Source of the DNA: Neisseriaceae bacterium
GTDB lineage: Bacteria; Pseudomonadota; Gammaproteobacteria; Burkholderiales; Neisseriaceae
Length of the DNA: 9,644 bases
Assembly: GCA_017518785.1 (NCBI GenBank)
Contig: JAFWUA010000033.1
Span: forward strand, 1-9,644
Reading direction: 5' to 3'
The notes beneath the pieces are model-generated. The model saw nothing but the letters and a program-made list of their open reading frames with translations. It did not search any database and had not been told where the DNA came from. Positions 1 through 6,736 of the stretch are shown piece by piece; the stretch's first letter is position 1; the number at the start of each line of letters is the position of its first letter. The position numbers were made by a program, and so were the translations under genes.

Positions 1-159
1 GAAGAAGTCGATCAACGCTTGCACGGCATTATGAACAGCATTCACGAAGCATGCGTGGAAAACGGCAAAGACGGCGATTACATTAACTATGTGAATGGTG
101 CGAACATTGCAGGCTTCAAAAAAGTGGCAGAAGCGATGCTCGCACAAGGCGTGGTTTAA
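1..159 (+). CDS. gdhA: NADP-type glutamate dehydrogenase, C-terminal end (partial)
   Basis: The window opens inside a reading frame of 52 codons ending in TAA. The C-terminus contains YVNGANIAGF followed by VAEAMLAQGVV, which I recognise as the very conserved end of hexameric NADP-dependent glutamate dehydrogenases (the E. coli GdhA end is nearly the same). The enzyme makes glutamate from 2-oxoglutarate and ammonia in the cytoplasm. The catalytic lysine and the nucleotide-binding fold lie upstream of the window, so only the family can be called. About 54% of these codons end in G or C, clearly more than in the AT-rich genes that follow. That may reflect high expression or a different origin. 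A terminator follows 19 nt after the stop. Confidence 0.9.
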   Translation, partial: EEVDQRLHGIMNSIHEACVENGKDGDYINYVNGANIAGFKKVAEAMLAQGVV

Positions 160-178
160 TCTTTTTGCTTGTGGTAAT

Positions 179-206
179 AAAAAGCACATCAAATGGTGTG
201 CTTTTT
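179..206 (+). terminator. Intrinsic terminator of gdhA
   Basis: The arms AAAAAGCACA (179-188) and TGTGCTTTTT (197-206) are perfectly complementary over 10 bp around an 8-nt loop. The T-run forms the 3' end of the stem. It lies 19 nt past the gdhA stop, as expected for a Rho-independent terminator. Confidence 0.85.
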
Positions 207-217
207 GATTATTGATA

Positions 218-384
218 GTCTGAAAACTTTGCAAAACTCGTCATTCTGACCCTGAACGCAGTGAAGAGGAAGAATCTATTTGTTAAATAAAAAGATTCTT
301 CACAGACCCTTCGCCTCGTTCAGGGCGACAAGTAGATTCAGAATGACGAATGAAAAAAAATAGGGTTTTGCAAAGATTTCAGTC
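218..384. repeat. MITE-like nested palindromic repeat, copy 1
   Basis: A 167-bp element built from nested inverted arms. The imperfect outer ends are near 218-239 and 362-384 (CTTTGCAAAAC and its complement). Inside them are TCGTCATTCTGA (238-249) against TCAGAATGACGA (338-349), CCCTGAACG (250-258) against CGTTCAGGG (317-325), and AAGAATCT (270-277) against AGATTCTT (293-300). A second copy with the same plan lies at 7928-8058. There is no coding potential, so if it is mobile it would need help in trans. The whole can fold into one long hairpin. Its right end shares AGTC with the DUS that follows. Confidence 0.75.
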
Positions 385-430
385 TGCCGGAAAAACATTT
401 AATCTTATCCAAAATCTTTTCCGGCAGACT
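381..430. repeat. Inverted pair of DNA uptake sequences (DUS)
   Basis: AGTCTGCCGGAA lies on the + strand at 381-392 and on the - strand at 419-430. With the adjoining A/T bases the two form a perfect 14-bp stem (381-394 with 417-430) around a 22-nt loop. It sits 13 nt past the stop of the minus-strand lipoprotein gene and may end its transcript. No U-rich tail follows on either strand, so termination is less certain than the hairpin itself. Confidence 0.8.
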
Positions 431-443
431 TAAAAACTATTAG

Positions 444-1190
444 TTACAAGCTTTCTCTTCCTGCTTGATACATTTTTTCCAATTTATCCAAACAATCTAT
501 TTCTTCATTGATTACCCAATTGCCATTTCTCATAATCACATAATTAGTATCTGCCATTTTTTCTGGTACCAAATACACTTTTTTCACATCACCCCCAAAA
601 TATTGCTCGTAACTTTTATAAAAAGTATCAGCATCAACATCTTTGCCATCAATCTGCCAAGCAATTTCGAACTGTCTTTCATAATTTTCATTATTAGAAG
701 AAAAGATACGATTGAATGAAATAATTTCCTCCACCTGTTGTGTTTTAACGGAATAAACTGTATTTGAGATGGTATCCATTCTCATTAGACTATCATAAAT
801 CAAACTATTATCCTGATTAATACTGCCAGAACCATATGCACCATACTCTCCTAAAAACACAACATCATTCTCGCCGTATGTGTAATAACGTACCCCCGAA
901 CGAGCATCATCATTCACAATCATTGCCAATTGTGGCAGATTGGAATTGGTAAGCCACACTAATTGAAAGCGAATTTTCGTAGGATCAACACCATCTTGAT
1001 TGCTTTTGCTGAAATTTTTGATAAGCTGATTGTATTGTTGCAATATTTTAGAGATATTTGATTCATCTGATTTTGTTATTGATGCTTGTAATTTTTGATT
1101 ACTAAAATTGGCAACAGAATTAGCTTGATTGTTATCATTGCCACATGAGATCAATGCTATTAAACAAAAGCCATAAAAAATATTTTTCAT
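444..1190 (-). CDS. Putative lipoprotein of unknown function
   Basis: A protein of 248 aa with a lipoprotein signal: Lys-2, a hydrophobic stretch, and lipobox LISC with the acylated Cys at 16. A Ser/Asn/Gln-rich linker follows. I chose the ATG at 1190 because GGAG (1197-1200) sits 6 nt before it. A GTG at 1202 is possible but would place the start over that ribosome binding site. I do not recognise the family. The central part (about 75-125), with QLVWLTNSNLPQLAMIV, a Tyr-rich YYTYGEN and LGEYGAYGSGS, loosely recalls repeat-like domains of secreted proteins in which a 'PEL' strand precedes a Y.Y and LG.YG pattern. That resemblance is weak. The gene stands alone, diverges from hisC, and has an inverted DUS pair behind it. 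It is probably anchored in a membrane facing the periplasm or surface. Confidence 0.8.
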   Translation of the reverse strand: MKNIFYGFCLIALISCGNDNNQANSVANFSNQKLQASITKSDESNISKILQQYNQLIKNFSKSNQDGVDPTKIRFQLVWLTNSNLPQLAMIVNDDARSGVRYYTYGENDVVFLGEYGAYGSGSINQDNSLIYDSLMRMDTISNTVYSVKTQQVEEIISFNRIFSSNNENYERQFEIAWQIDGKDVDADTFYKSYEQYFGGDVKKVYLVPEKMADTNYVIMRNGNWVINEEIDCLDKLEKMYQAGRESL

Positions 1191-1242
1191 AAAATTCTCC
1201 ACACTAATTAATATAAATTATTTTCAATACTACTCTAACAAA

Positions 1243-1254
1243 AGTCTGCCGGAA
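1243..1254 (+). repeat. DNA uptake sequence, single copy
   Basis: An exact AGTCTGCCGGAA followed by a third A, between the divergent lipoprotein gene and hisC. It has no inverted partner nearby. It ends 9 nt before the proposed -35 box of hisC. Confidence 0.8.
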
Positions 1255-1263
1255 AGCACTTTA

Positions 1264-1292
1264 TTGACCATTCTGTCAAAAGATAATACATT
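1264..1292 (+). promoter_or_regulatory. Candidate promoter of hisC-trpB
   Basis: TTGACC (1264-1269) and TACATT (1287-1292) are separated by 17 nt and lie upstream of hisC. The -35 matches five of six sigma-70 consensus bases and the -10 matches four of six. The transcript would have a leader of roughly 30 nt. No leader peptide or attenuator is visible. Confidence 0.4.
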
Positions 1293-1329
1293 TACATGCT
1301 TAATTAAATTGTAGACGAAAAGCACATTT

Positions 1330-2400
1330 ATGAAACCAATTAAAGAAATTATCCGCCAAGATATTCAAGCCATGAGTGCTTACCATGTCAGTACTGTACC
1401 CACAGGTTGTGTTAAATTAGACGCAATGGAAAGCCCTTATGATTTTCCAGAAGCAATGCAAAATCAATTAAGCAATTTGTTATCAAAATCCCCTATTCGC
1501 CTTTATCCGCATATCGCAATCGATGATTTTCTTCCGCAATTGCGAGATACTTTTGCGATTCCACAATCGACAGCAATTGCTTTGGGCAACGGTTCTGATG
1601 AATTAATTCAATTTATTACCATGCTGGTAGCACGAAAAAATGCCAAAGTTTTAAGCATAGAGCCTACTTTTGTGATGTATAAACACAATGCCAACTTGTT
1701 TGGTATGGAATATATCGGAGTACCACTTAATCAAGACTTCACTATCAATCCAAAACAACTTCTCGATGAAATAGAAAAAAATCAGCCAGATTTAATCTTT
1801 ATTGCCTATCCTAATAATCCCACTGGAACTCGTTATTCACATGAAGATGTGGAGAAAATTATTCAAGCGGCAACTGGTTTAGTGGTTATTGATGAAGCGT
1901 ATGGTGCTTTCTCATCAGATAGTTTTTTGCCACAGGCAGGAAGTTGCGAACACCTATTAGTATTGCGTACATTTAGCAAAATTGGCTTTGCTGGTTTACG
2001 TATTGGTTATGTTTCCGGCAGTGCATCGGTAATTAATGAACTAAATAAAATTCTACCTCCTTACAATATGAATCAATTAAGCCTAACTGCGGCTAAATAC
2101 GCCCTAAAACACATCGATTGGATTAATGACAATATCACTCGCCTCAAAATGGAACGCGAAATAATGTTTAGTGCATTGGAAGATATTGAATCAATTACAG
2201 TATTTCCATCAGAAGGAAACTTTTTAACTATACGTGTTCCTGATGCCAAAGCTTGTTTTGACGAACTGCTACGTCAAGGATTCTTGGTTAAAAACTTACA
2301 TGGAAATCATCAACTATTGGAAAATTGTTTGCGGATTACCATCGGAAAACAGCAAGATAATTCTATAATCATACAGATATTGCAGAAAATGTATAGATAG
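1330..2400 (+). CDS. hisC: Histidinol-phosphate aminotransferase
   Basis: A 356-aa fold-type I PLP enzyme that transfers the amino group between histidinol phosphate and 2-oxoglutarate in histidine synthesis. Visible motifs in order: GNGSDE (86-91, binds the PLP phosphate), YPNNPTG (160-166, with the conserved Asn), DEAYGAF (188-194, with the PLP-contacting Asp and Tyr), and RTFSKIGFAGLRIGY with the Schiff-base Lys at 217. The C-terminal RITIG carries the usual substrate-carboxylate Arg. The length is normal for the family. The ribosome binding site is poor, only a purine run (GACGAAAAG) before the ATG. The gene reads into trpB 38 nt later, so the two are probably co-transcribed. No other his gene is near. 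The TAG stop overlaps a DUS. A broad-specificity aromatic aminotransferase role cannot be excluded from sequence. Confidence 0.92.
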   Translation: MKPIKEIIRQDIQAMSAYHVSTVPTGCVKLDAMESPYDFPEAMQNQLSNLLSKSPIRLYPHIAIDDFLPQLRDTFAIPQSTAIALGNGSDELIQFITMLVARKNAKVLSIEPTFVMYKHNANLFGMEYIGVPLNQDFTINPKQLLDEIEKNQPDLIFIAYPNNPTGTRYSHEDVEKIIQAATGLVVIDEAYGAFSSDSFLPQAGSCEHLLVLRTFSKIGFAGLRIGYVSGSASVINELNKILPPYNMNQLSLTAAKYALKHIDWINDNITRLKMEREIMFSALEDIESITVFPSEGNFLTIRVPDAKACFDELLRQGFLVKNLHGNHQLLENCLRITIGKQQDNSIIIQILQKMYR

Positions 2401-2410
2401 TCTGCCGGAA
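2399..2410 (+). repeat. DNA uptake sequence overlapping the hisC stop codon
   Basis: An exact AGTCTGCCGGAA whose first two bases are the last two of the hisC TAG. It fills part of the 38-nt gap before trpB and has no inverted partner, so it should not form a terminator between the two genes. Confidence 0.8.
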
Positions 2411-2438
2411 AACAATATTATTAAAGGAATTTTTAATC

Positions 2439-3644
2439 ATGACTTATAGTGCCCCTGATAAATATGGTTTTTTTGGTGAATTTGGAGGTTCATTTGTATC
2501 CGAAACCTTGATAAAAGCGTTAGATGAATTAAAAATAGCTTATAGAAACGCAAAAAACGATCCTGAATTTTGGGCTACTTTCCATCGTGATTTAAGGCTT
2601 TATGTTGGCAGACCATCGCCTGTTTATTACGCTAAACGATTGAGCCGACATTTAGGCGGTGCCAAAATTTATCTTAAACGCGAAGACTTAAACCACTGCG
2701 GTGCCCACAAAATCAATAACACCATCGGTCAAGCTTTGCTTGCCAAAAAAATGGGTAAAAAACGCGTTATTGCAGAAACTGGTGCTGGTCAGCATGGTGT
2801 TGCATCTGCCACTGTTGCTGCTCGATTCGGTATGGAATGCACCGTATTTATGGGAGCTGATGATATTATTCGTCAAGCTCCCAATGTGTATCGTATGAAA
2901 TTATTGGGAGCAAAAGTTGTATCGGTTGATTCAGGCTCACGCACACTAAAAGACGCAATGAATGAAGCTTTGCGAGAATGGGTAGCCTGTGTTGATGATA
3001 CTTTCTACATTATCGGTACTGCCGCAGGTCCTGCACCATATCCGGAATTAGTGAGAGATTTTCAATGTGTTATCGGTAATGAATGCAAGGAACAAATGCA
3101 AGATTTAATTTCTCGCCAACCTGATGTAGCAGTCGCTTGCGTTGGTGGTGGGTCAAATGCGATTGGTTTATTTTATCCTTATATTGAAGAAAAATCGGTA
3201 CGTCTAATCGGTGTTGAAGCAGGTGGTTTGGGAATACAAACACCCAATCAACACGCAGCTCCAATTTCATCAAATAGTCCTATTGGCGTTTTGCACGGCT
3301 TCAAAAGTTATCTAATGCAAGATGAAAATGGACAAGTATCCGCTACACATTCAGTGTCTGCCGGTTTGGATTATCCAGGTGTAGGTCCAGAACATGCTCA
3401 TTTGCGACAAATCGGACGCGTTGAATATACCGCAGTGAATGATGATAAAGCCTTATCAGCTTTCCATGATCTATGCCGTTTTGAAGGAATTATCCCCGCA
3501 TTAGAAAGTAGCCATGCACTTGCATGGGCAATTGAAAACGCTCCTACAATGAACAAAGATGAAGTAATTTTAGTGAATTTATCCGGACGTGGAGACAAAG
3601 ATATTAATACGGTAGCAAAATTAGTTGGAATTAATTTGGATTAA
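2439..3644 (+). CDS. trpB: Tryptophan synthase beta chain
   Basis: A 401-aa, full-length TrpB, which condenses indole with L-serine to give tryptophan in the PLP-dependent half of the alpha2beta2 complex. Evidence: the N-terminal YGFFGEFGGSFVSE; KREDLNHCGAHKINN with the PLP Lys at 91; AETGAGQHG with the catalytic Glu at 113; the phosphate-binding GGGSN (236-240); SAGLDYPGVGPEH; and a C-terminal SGRGDKD. The ATG is preceded by AAAGGAA at 2423-2429. trpA does not follow. The convergent gene behind is pyrF, so the alpha subunit must be encoded elsewhere. Co-transcription with hisC would place two amino-acid pathways under one promoter. Confidence 0.96.
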   Translation: MTYSAPDKYGFFGEFGGSFVSETLIKALDELKIAYRNAKNDPEFWATFHRDLRLYVGRPSPVYYAKRLSRHLGGAKIYLKREDLNHCGAHKINNTIGQALLAKKMGKKRVIAETGAGQHGVASATVAARFGMECTVFMGADDIIRQAPNVYRMKLLGAKVVSVDSGSRTLKDAMNEALREWVACVDDTFYIIGTAAGPAPYPELVRDFQCVIGNECKEQMQDLISRQPDVAVACVGGGSNAIGLFYPYIEEKSVRLIGVEAGGLGIQTPNQHAAPISSNSPIGVLHGFKSYLMQDENGQVSATHSVSAGLDYPGVGPEHAHLRQIGRVEYTAVNDDKALSAFHDLCRFEGIIPALESSHALAWAIENAPTMNKDEVILVNLSGRGDKDINTVAKLVGINLD

Positions 3645-3679
3645 ATAAAATAACTCTGCAAAAAGGATATAAAATAGCT

Positions 3680-3746
3680 TTCCGGCAGACTTTTTTAAGC
3701 AAAATAAGTCTGCCGGAAAACTGTTCATATCATTTTCCGGCAGACT
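3680..3746. terminator. Triple DUS between convergent trpB and pyrF
   Basis: Exact DUS copies at 3680-3691 (-), 3707-3718 (+) and 3735-3746 (-). The middle copy can pair with either neighbour. Left: TTCCGGCAGACTT with AAGTCTGCCGGAA. Right: a perfect 14-bp stem, 3707-3720 with 3733-3746, around a 12-nt loop. Read on the minus strand, the right-hand hairpin is followed by TTATTTT, so it is a plausible terminator for pyrF. On the plus strand neither hairpin has a clear U-tract, so termination of trpB is less certain. Confidence 0.7.
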
Positions 3747-3752
3747 TCTAAA

Positions 3753-4472
3753 TTACATAATACTTTGATTTATTTGAACCAATACATCTAATGGATTTTC
3801 AGCACGTGTAATGGGGCGACCAATTACTAAATAAGATGCACCTGCACGAATTGCTTCTATTGGAGTCATAGTGCGGCGTTGGTCGTCATTTAATGATACA
3901 AGACGAATGCCAGGTGTTACTAATAAGAATGAATCTCCCATTTTTTGACGCAGAATTTTAGCTTCTTGTGCCGATGAAACTGTGCCATCTAATCCGCTTT
4001 GTTGTGCCATTTGTGCTAAATGTAACACCATTTCATTAATCGGACGATTAATGCCGATTTCGGCTAAATCCCCCTCTTCCATACTAGTTAATACAGTTAC
4101 GCCAATTAGTTTTGGACGGTTACGATAGTTAGCAACAGCATTGGCAGCTGCCTCCATCATGCGTCTGCCACCCATTGTGTGCATGTCAGTAATCCAAATT
4201 CCCATTTCTGCTGCCGTGCGACAAGCAGCTGCGACTGTATTGGGAATGTCATGATATTTTAGGTCAAGAAAAATATCAAAACCTTGTGTCATTAGTTTTT
4301 CCACTAATGAGCGACCACTTGCTGTGAATAATTCTTTGCCAACTTTTAGCCGACACAGATTAGGATTAAGATTTCTCACGAAATTTAACGTGCTTTTTTC
4401 ATCTGGAAAATCCAAAGCAACAATGATGCGAGAATCATGGTTAATTACGCTATCGCTCAATAGTGGATTCAT
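3753..4472 (-). CDS. pyrF: Orotidine 5'-phosphate decarboxylase
   Basis: A 239-aa TIM-barrel enzyme converting OMP to UMP, the last step of de novo pyrimidine synthesis. Motifs: IVALDFPD (about 17-24), KVGKELF (43-49), the signature DLKYHDIPNT (70-79) with the catalytic Asp-Lys-x-x-Asp set (D70, K72, D75), TPGIR (186-190), and the phosphate-binding GRPIT (218-222). The length is normal for the bacterial PyrF group. The start lies 5 nt after the yebC stop, so translation is probably coupled; a weak purine-rich ribosome site (AGGCGAA) lies inside the end of yebC. The gene converges on trpB with DUS hairpins between them. Confidence 0.95.
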   Translation of the reverse strand: MNPLLSDSVINHDSRIIVALDFPDEKSTLNFVRNLNPNLCRLKVGKELFTASGRSLVEKLMTQGFDIFLDLKYHDIPNTVAAACRTAAEMGIWITDMHTMGGRRMMEAAANAVANYRNRPKLIGVTVLTSMEEGDLAEIGINRPINEMVLHLAQMAQQSGLDGTVSSAQEAKILRQKMGDSFLLVTPGIRLVSLNDDQRRTMTPIEAIRAGASYLVIGRPITRAENPLDVLVQINQSIM

Positions 4473-4477
4473 AGTGA

Positions 4478-5209
4478 TTATTCGCCTAAATCTAATACAG
4501 CCGAAGTATAAACATTTTGCACATCGTCCAAATCTTCTAATGCGTCAATTAGTTTTTGCATCTTTATAGCATCATCACCTGATAGTTCGGTTTCGTTGGT
4601 AGGACGCATCGTTACTTCACCATCTTCTGCTCTGAAACCTGATTTTTCCAAAGCAGCTTTGACGGTAGGATAATCATTCGGCTCAGTAATTACTTCAAAT
4701 GAACCATCATCATTGGTAATTACATCAGAAGCACCAGCTTCCAAAGCGGCTTCCATTAATGCATTTTCATCGGTTTCTGGCGAAAATAGCAAATATCCTT
4801 GATGCACAAATTGATATGCAACACAACCATCTGTACCAAGATTGCCACCATGTTTGGTAAATGCATGACGTACATCTGCTACGGTACGAGTTTTGTTATC
4901 AGTTAGGCAATCCACCATTAATGCAGCACCGCCAATACCATAGCCCTCGTAACGCAATTCAATGTATTCTACACCCTCTAAATTACCTGTGCCTTTATCA
5001 ATTGCACGTTGAATATTATCTTTGGGCATATTGGCTTCATTAGCTTTCTCGATTGCCAAACGTAATCTTGGATTAGCATTCGGATCACCACCTCCCATAC
5101 GTGCTGCAATGGTAATCTCCTTGATTACACGAGTAAAAATTTTGCCACGTTTTGCATCTTGACGTGCTTTTTTATGTTGAATATTTGCCCACTTACTATG
5201 TCCTGCCAT
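4478..5209 (-). CDS. yebC: YebC/PmpR family protein (TACO1-like)
   Basis: A 243-aa protein with the family N-terminus MAGHSKWANIQHKK, then KGKIFTR-like and AARMGGGDP motifs, ELRYEGYGIGGAALMVDCLTDN in the middle, and an acidic C-terminus (LEDLDDVQNVYTSA). Members were described as DNA-binding transcription regulators. More recent work on YebC and mitochondrial TACO1 supports a role in easing ribosome stalling at proline-rich stretches. I start at the ATG at 5209 because MAGHSKW is the conserved N-terminus and GAGAGA (5217-5222) lies 7 nt before it. A TTG at 5224 would extend it by five residues without support. It is the first gene of a yebC-pyrF unit. Confidence 0.95.
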   Translation of the reverse strand: MAGHSKWANIQHKKARQDAKRGKIFTRVIKEITIAARMGGGDPNANPRLRLAIEKANEANMPKDNIQRAIDKGTGNLEGVEYIELRYEGYGIGGAALMVDCLTDNKTRTVADVRHAFTKHGGNLGTDGCVAYQFVHQGYLLFSPETDENALMEAALEAGASDVITNDDGSFEVITEPNDYPTVKAALEKSGFRAEDGEVTMRPTNETELSGDDAIKMQKLIDALEDLDDVQNVYTSAVLDLGE

Positions 5210-5246
5210 TTTGGTATCTCTCAAAAAATTTATTAAAAATGGCGAG

Positions 5247-5276
5247 ATTTTAACTGTGTTTATGGATAGATGTAAA
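5247..5276 (-). promoter_or_regulatory. Candidate promoter of yebC-pyrF
   Basis: On the minus strand TTTACA (5271-5276) and TAAAAT (5247-5252) are 18 nt apart, each with five of six sigma-70 consensus bases. The predicted start is about 30 nt before the yebC ATG. Confidence 0.5.
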
Positions 5277-5410
5277 TTACCAAAACGATAAACTTATAAA
5301 TAATTATATTTCAAATTGTTATAAAATAGCTGAAATATAGTTGGAACATAATCTACAAATTTGAGTCATAGAGAACTCCATAAACTTTTTTCCTATAAAA
5401 GGAGCAATTA

Positions 5411-6151
5411 ATGTTTAAGAAAACCATGTCTTGCATTGCCTTATCGGCACTTTTATTAACTGCTTGTGGTGGTGGCGATGATGGCGGAACCCCATCTCCT
5501 ACGCCACATAATAATCAACAATCAACAAAACCAACTTCCAATGCTAACAATAAGTTAGAAGGTGAAGTAATGGTAATCTCCAATGGGCGTGAAATCCGTG
5601 ATCCAGACACTCCTGATTATGGTGATTTAAATACTTTGAAAGTTGATGGTAAAAGTCTAACCATTGTTCCACCTGGCTTCTCGGCTAAAATGATTAACAT
5701 CTCTGACAAAGATAAATCGATTACAGTTGGTGGAAATATGGAGTATTCTCGCTTTGGCATAATTACTCCCAAAGCTGATAATGTTAGCTATGTCTTCTAT
5801 CAAGGTAAGAATGAAACTCCCAAAAACGATATGCCAACCGCTGATGGGGTTAAATATCAAGGTGGTGCAGCTGTGATTGTTAATAATCAACAATTACGTG
5901 GTGATTCTTCATTTACCGTGAATTTTGCTTCTAAAACCGTTAATGGTGAAATAAGCAATTTCAATGGTAATAGTAAAATTCCATTGCAAGCTCGTATCGA
6001 TGGTAACGATTTTGAAGGACACTATAACGGCACAGAAGTTGATGGTGATTTCTTTGGACCACAAGCAGCAGAAATGGCTGGTGTATTTAAAAATCGCTCT
6101 ACCGGAACTTATGGTGCTTTCGGTGCAAAAAAACAATCGGAAAAACAATAA
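5411..6151 (+). CDS. Slam-type surface lipoprotein with TbpB-like barrel domain
   Basis: A 246-aa protein with signal peptide and lipobox LTAC (Cys 19), followed at once by GGGDDGG, the glycine-rich tether typical of surface lipoproteins exported by Slam. A low-complexity Pro/Asn/Gln linker runs to about 48. From about 110 it follows the eight-stranded barrel pattern of TbpB, NHBA and fHbp C-terminal domains: KYQGGAAVIVN, SSFTVNFASKTVNGEI, ARIDGNDFEGHY, GDFFGPQAAEMAGVF and a final GTYGAFGAKK. It lacks most of the N-terminal length of TbpB or NHBA. Such proteins bind host ligands (transferrin, haemoglobin, factor H, heparin); which one here cannot be told. AAAAGGAG (5397-5404) is a strong ribosome site. 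It is a single gene with its own terminator, and no Slam gene is in the window. Confidence 0.85.
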   Translation: MFKKTMSCIALSALLLTACGGGDDGGTPSPTPHNNQQSTKPTSNANNKLEGEVMVISNGREIRDPDTPDYGDLNTLKVDGKSLTIVPPGFSAKMINISDKDKSITVGGNMEYSRFGIITPKADNVSYVFYQGKNETPKNDMPTADGVKYQGGAAVIVNNQQLRGDSSFTVNFASKTVNGEISNFNGNSKIPLQARIDGNDFEGHYNGTEVDGDFFGPQAAEMAGVFKNRSTGTYGAFGAKKQSEKQ

Positions 6152-6173
6152 GTTTGTTTTTTAAAACGCCAAA

Positions 6174-6208
6174 AAAAATCCCCCAAACAATTAATTTGGG
6201 GGATTTTT
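6174..6208. terminator. Bidirectional intrinsic terminator
   Basis: AAAAATCCCCCAAA (6174-6187) pairs perfectly with TTTGGGGGATTTTT (6195-6208) over 14 bp with a 7-nt loop. It is flanked by A-runs on one side and T-runs on the other, so it works in both directions. It lies between the converging lipoprotein genes at 5411-6151 and 6232-6684. Confidence 0.92.
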
Positions 6209-6231
6209 CATATAAATCGCTATCAAGCTGA

Positions 6232-6684
6232 TTACTCGGTAACTAATTCACAGTATTTGAAGATAATATTATCAACATCTACATTTTCGCCATTGACAAC
6301 AGTTTTTTCTTTTTCGGTTAGCATATTGCCATGTGTTTTTTCTACTTCTTGGGCGGAGGCTAATTCTGATACCCAAATATATTTATCATCAGCAAAGCTA
6401 TTACTATCTTTATCATCAAAATTACGTTTCAAAACAGGATAATCAACGCCATTTGCAGATAATTTAGCAGACACTACATCATCATCTTTAATTTGATATA
6501 CAGCTGCAACTTTTATTCTTTCACCATTGGCAACGCAAGCGTAGTTTACGGTTTTTTCTTCCAAAACCTCTTCAACAACAGGGGCACTGGCAACACTTTC
6601 AGCAGGAGTTGCCGGTGTAGTTTGTTCAGATGGACTACATGCTACCAAGATAGCAGGTAACAACAAAAATCCTAATTTTTTCAT
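6232..6684 (-). CDS. ACP/MliC-like lysozyme inhibitor lipoprotein (putative)
   Basis: A 150-aa lipoprotein: MKK, a hydrophobic core, lipobox LVAC (Cys 16), and a Thr/Pro/Ala/Glu-rich linker to about 42. The remainder resembles, from memory, Neisseria ACP (adhesin complex protein), a periplasmic or surface inhibitor of C-type lysozyme. Shared features are KTVNYAC near the start (Cys 50), a basic strand ERIKV, a short SANG turn, a D..SN.F pattern, and a final IIFKYC (Cys 145). Cys 50 and Cys 145 could form the disulphide seen in MliC-type folds. ACP as I recall it is not lipidated, so this is a lipid-anchored variant. Start supported by AAGGAG (6693-6698), 8 nt upstream. Gene identity as a lipoprotein is secure; the inhibitor function is inferred from a remote match. 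Confidence 0.6.
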   Translation of the reverse strand: MKKLGFLLLPAILVACSPSEQTTPATPAESVASAPVVEEVLEEKTVNYACVANGERIKVAAVYQIKDDDVVSAKLSANGVDYPVLKRNFDDKDSNSFADDKYIWVSELASAQEVEKTHGNMLTEKEKTVVNGENVDVDNIIFKYCELVTE

Positions 6685-6736
6685 TTGTATAACTCCTTAA
6701 AATTATTCACATCTATAAGTTTTTAGGTAGCTTGCA

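Noticed and set aside
465..719. Open frame of 84 codons on the + strand opposite the first lipoprotein gene
   Set aside because: The Ile/Phe/His-rich composition is what AT-rich antisense DNA gives; the minus-strand lipoprotein has a clear signal peptide and ribosome site.
2013..2024. DUS-like TTCCGGCAG inside hisC
   Set aside because: Only 9 of 12 positions match, and it encodes part of the coding region; treated as chance.
3355..3366. DUS core GTCTGCCGG inside trpB
   Set aside because: 9 of 12 match. The bases encode the conserved VSAG of the TrpB motif, so protein constraint explains them.
5299..5389. Promoter of the Slam-type lipoprotein gene (TATAAAAT at 5320-5327 or TTGAGT at 5361-5366)
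   Set aside because: No pair of boxes with acceptable spacing could be assembled, so no promoter is called although one must lie here.
6096..6107. TCTACCGGAA near the end of the Slam-type lipoprotein gene
   Set aside because: 9 of 12 match and no pairing partner; not counted as a DUS.
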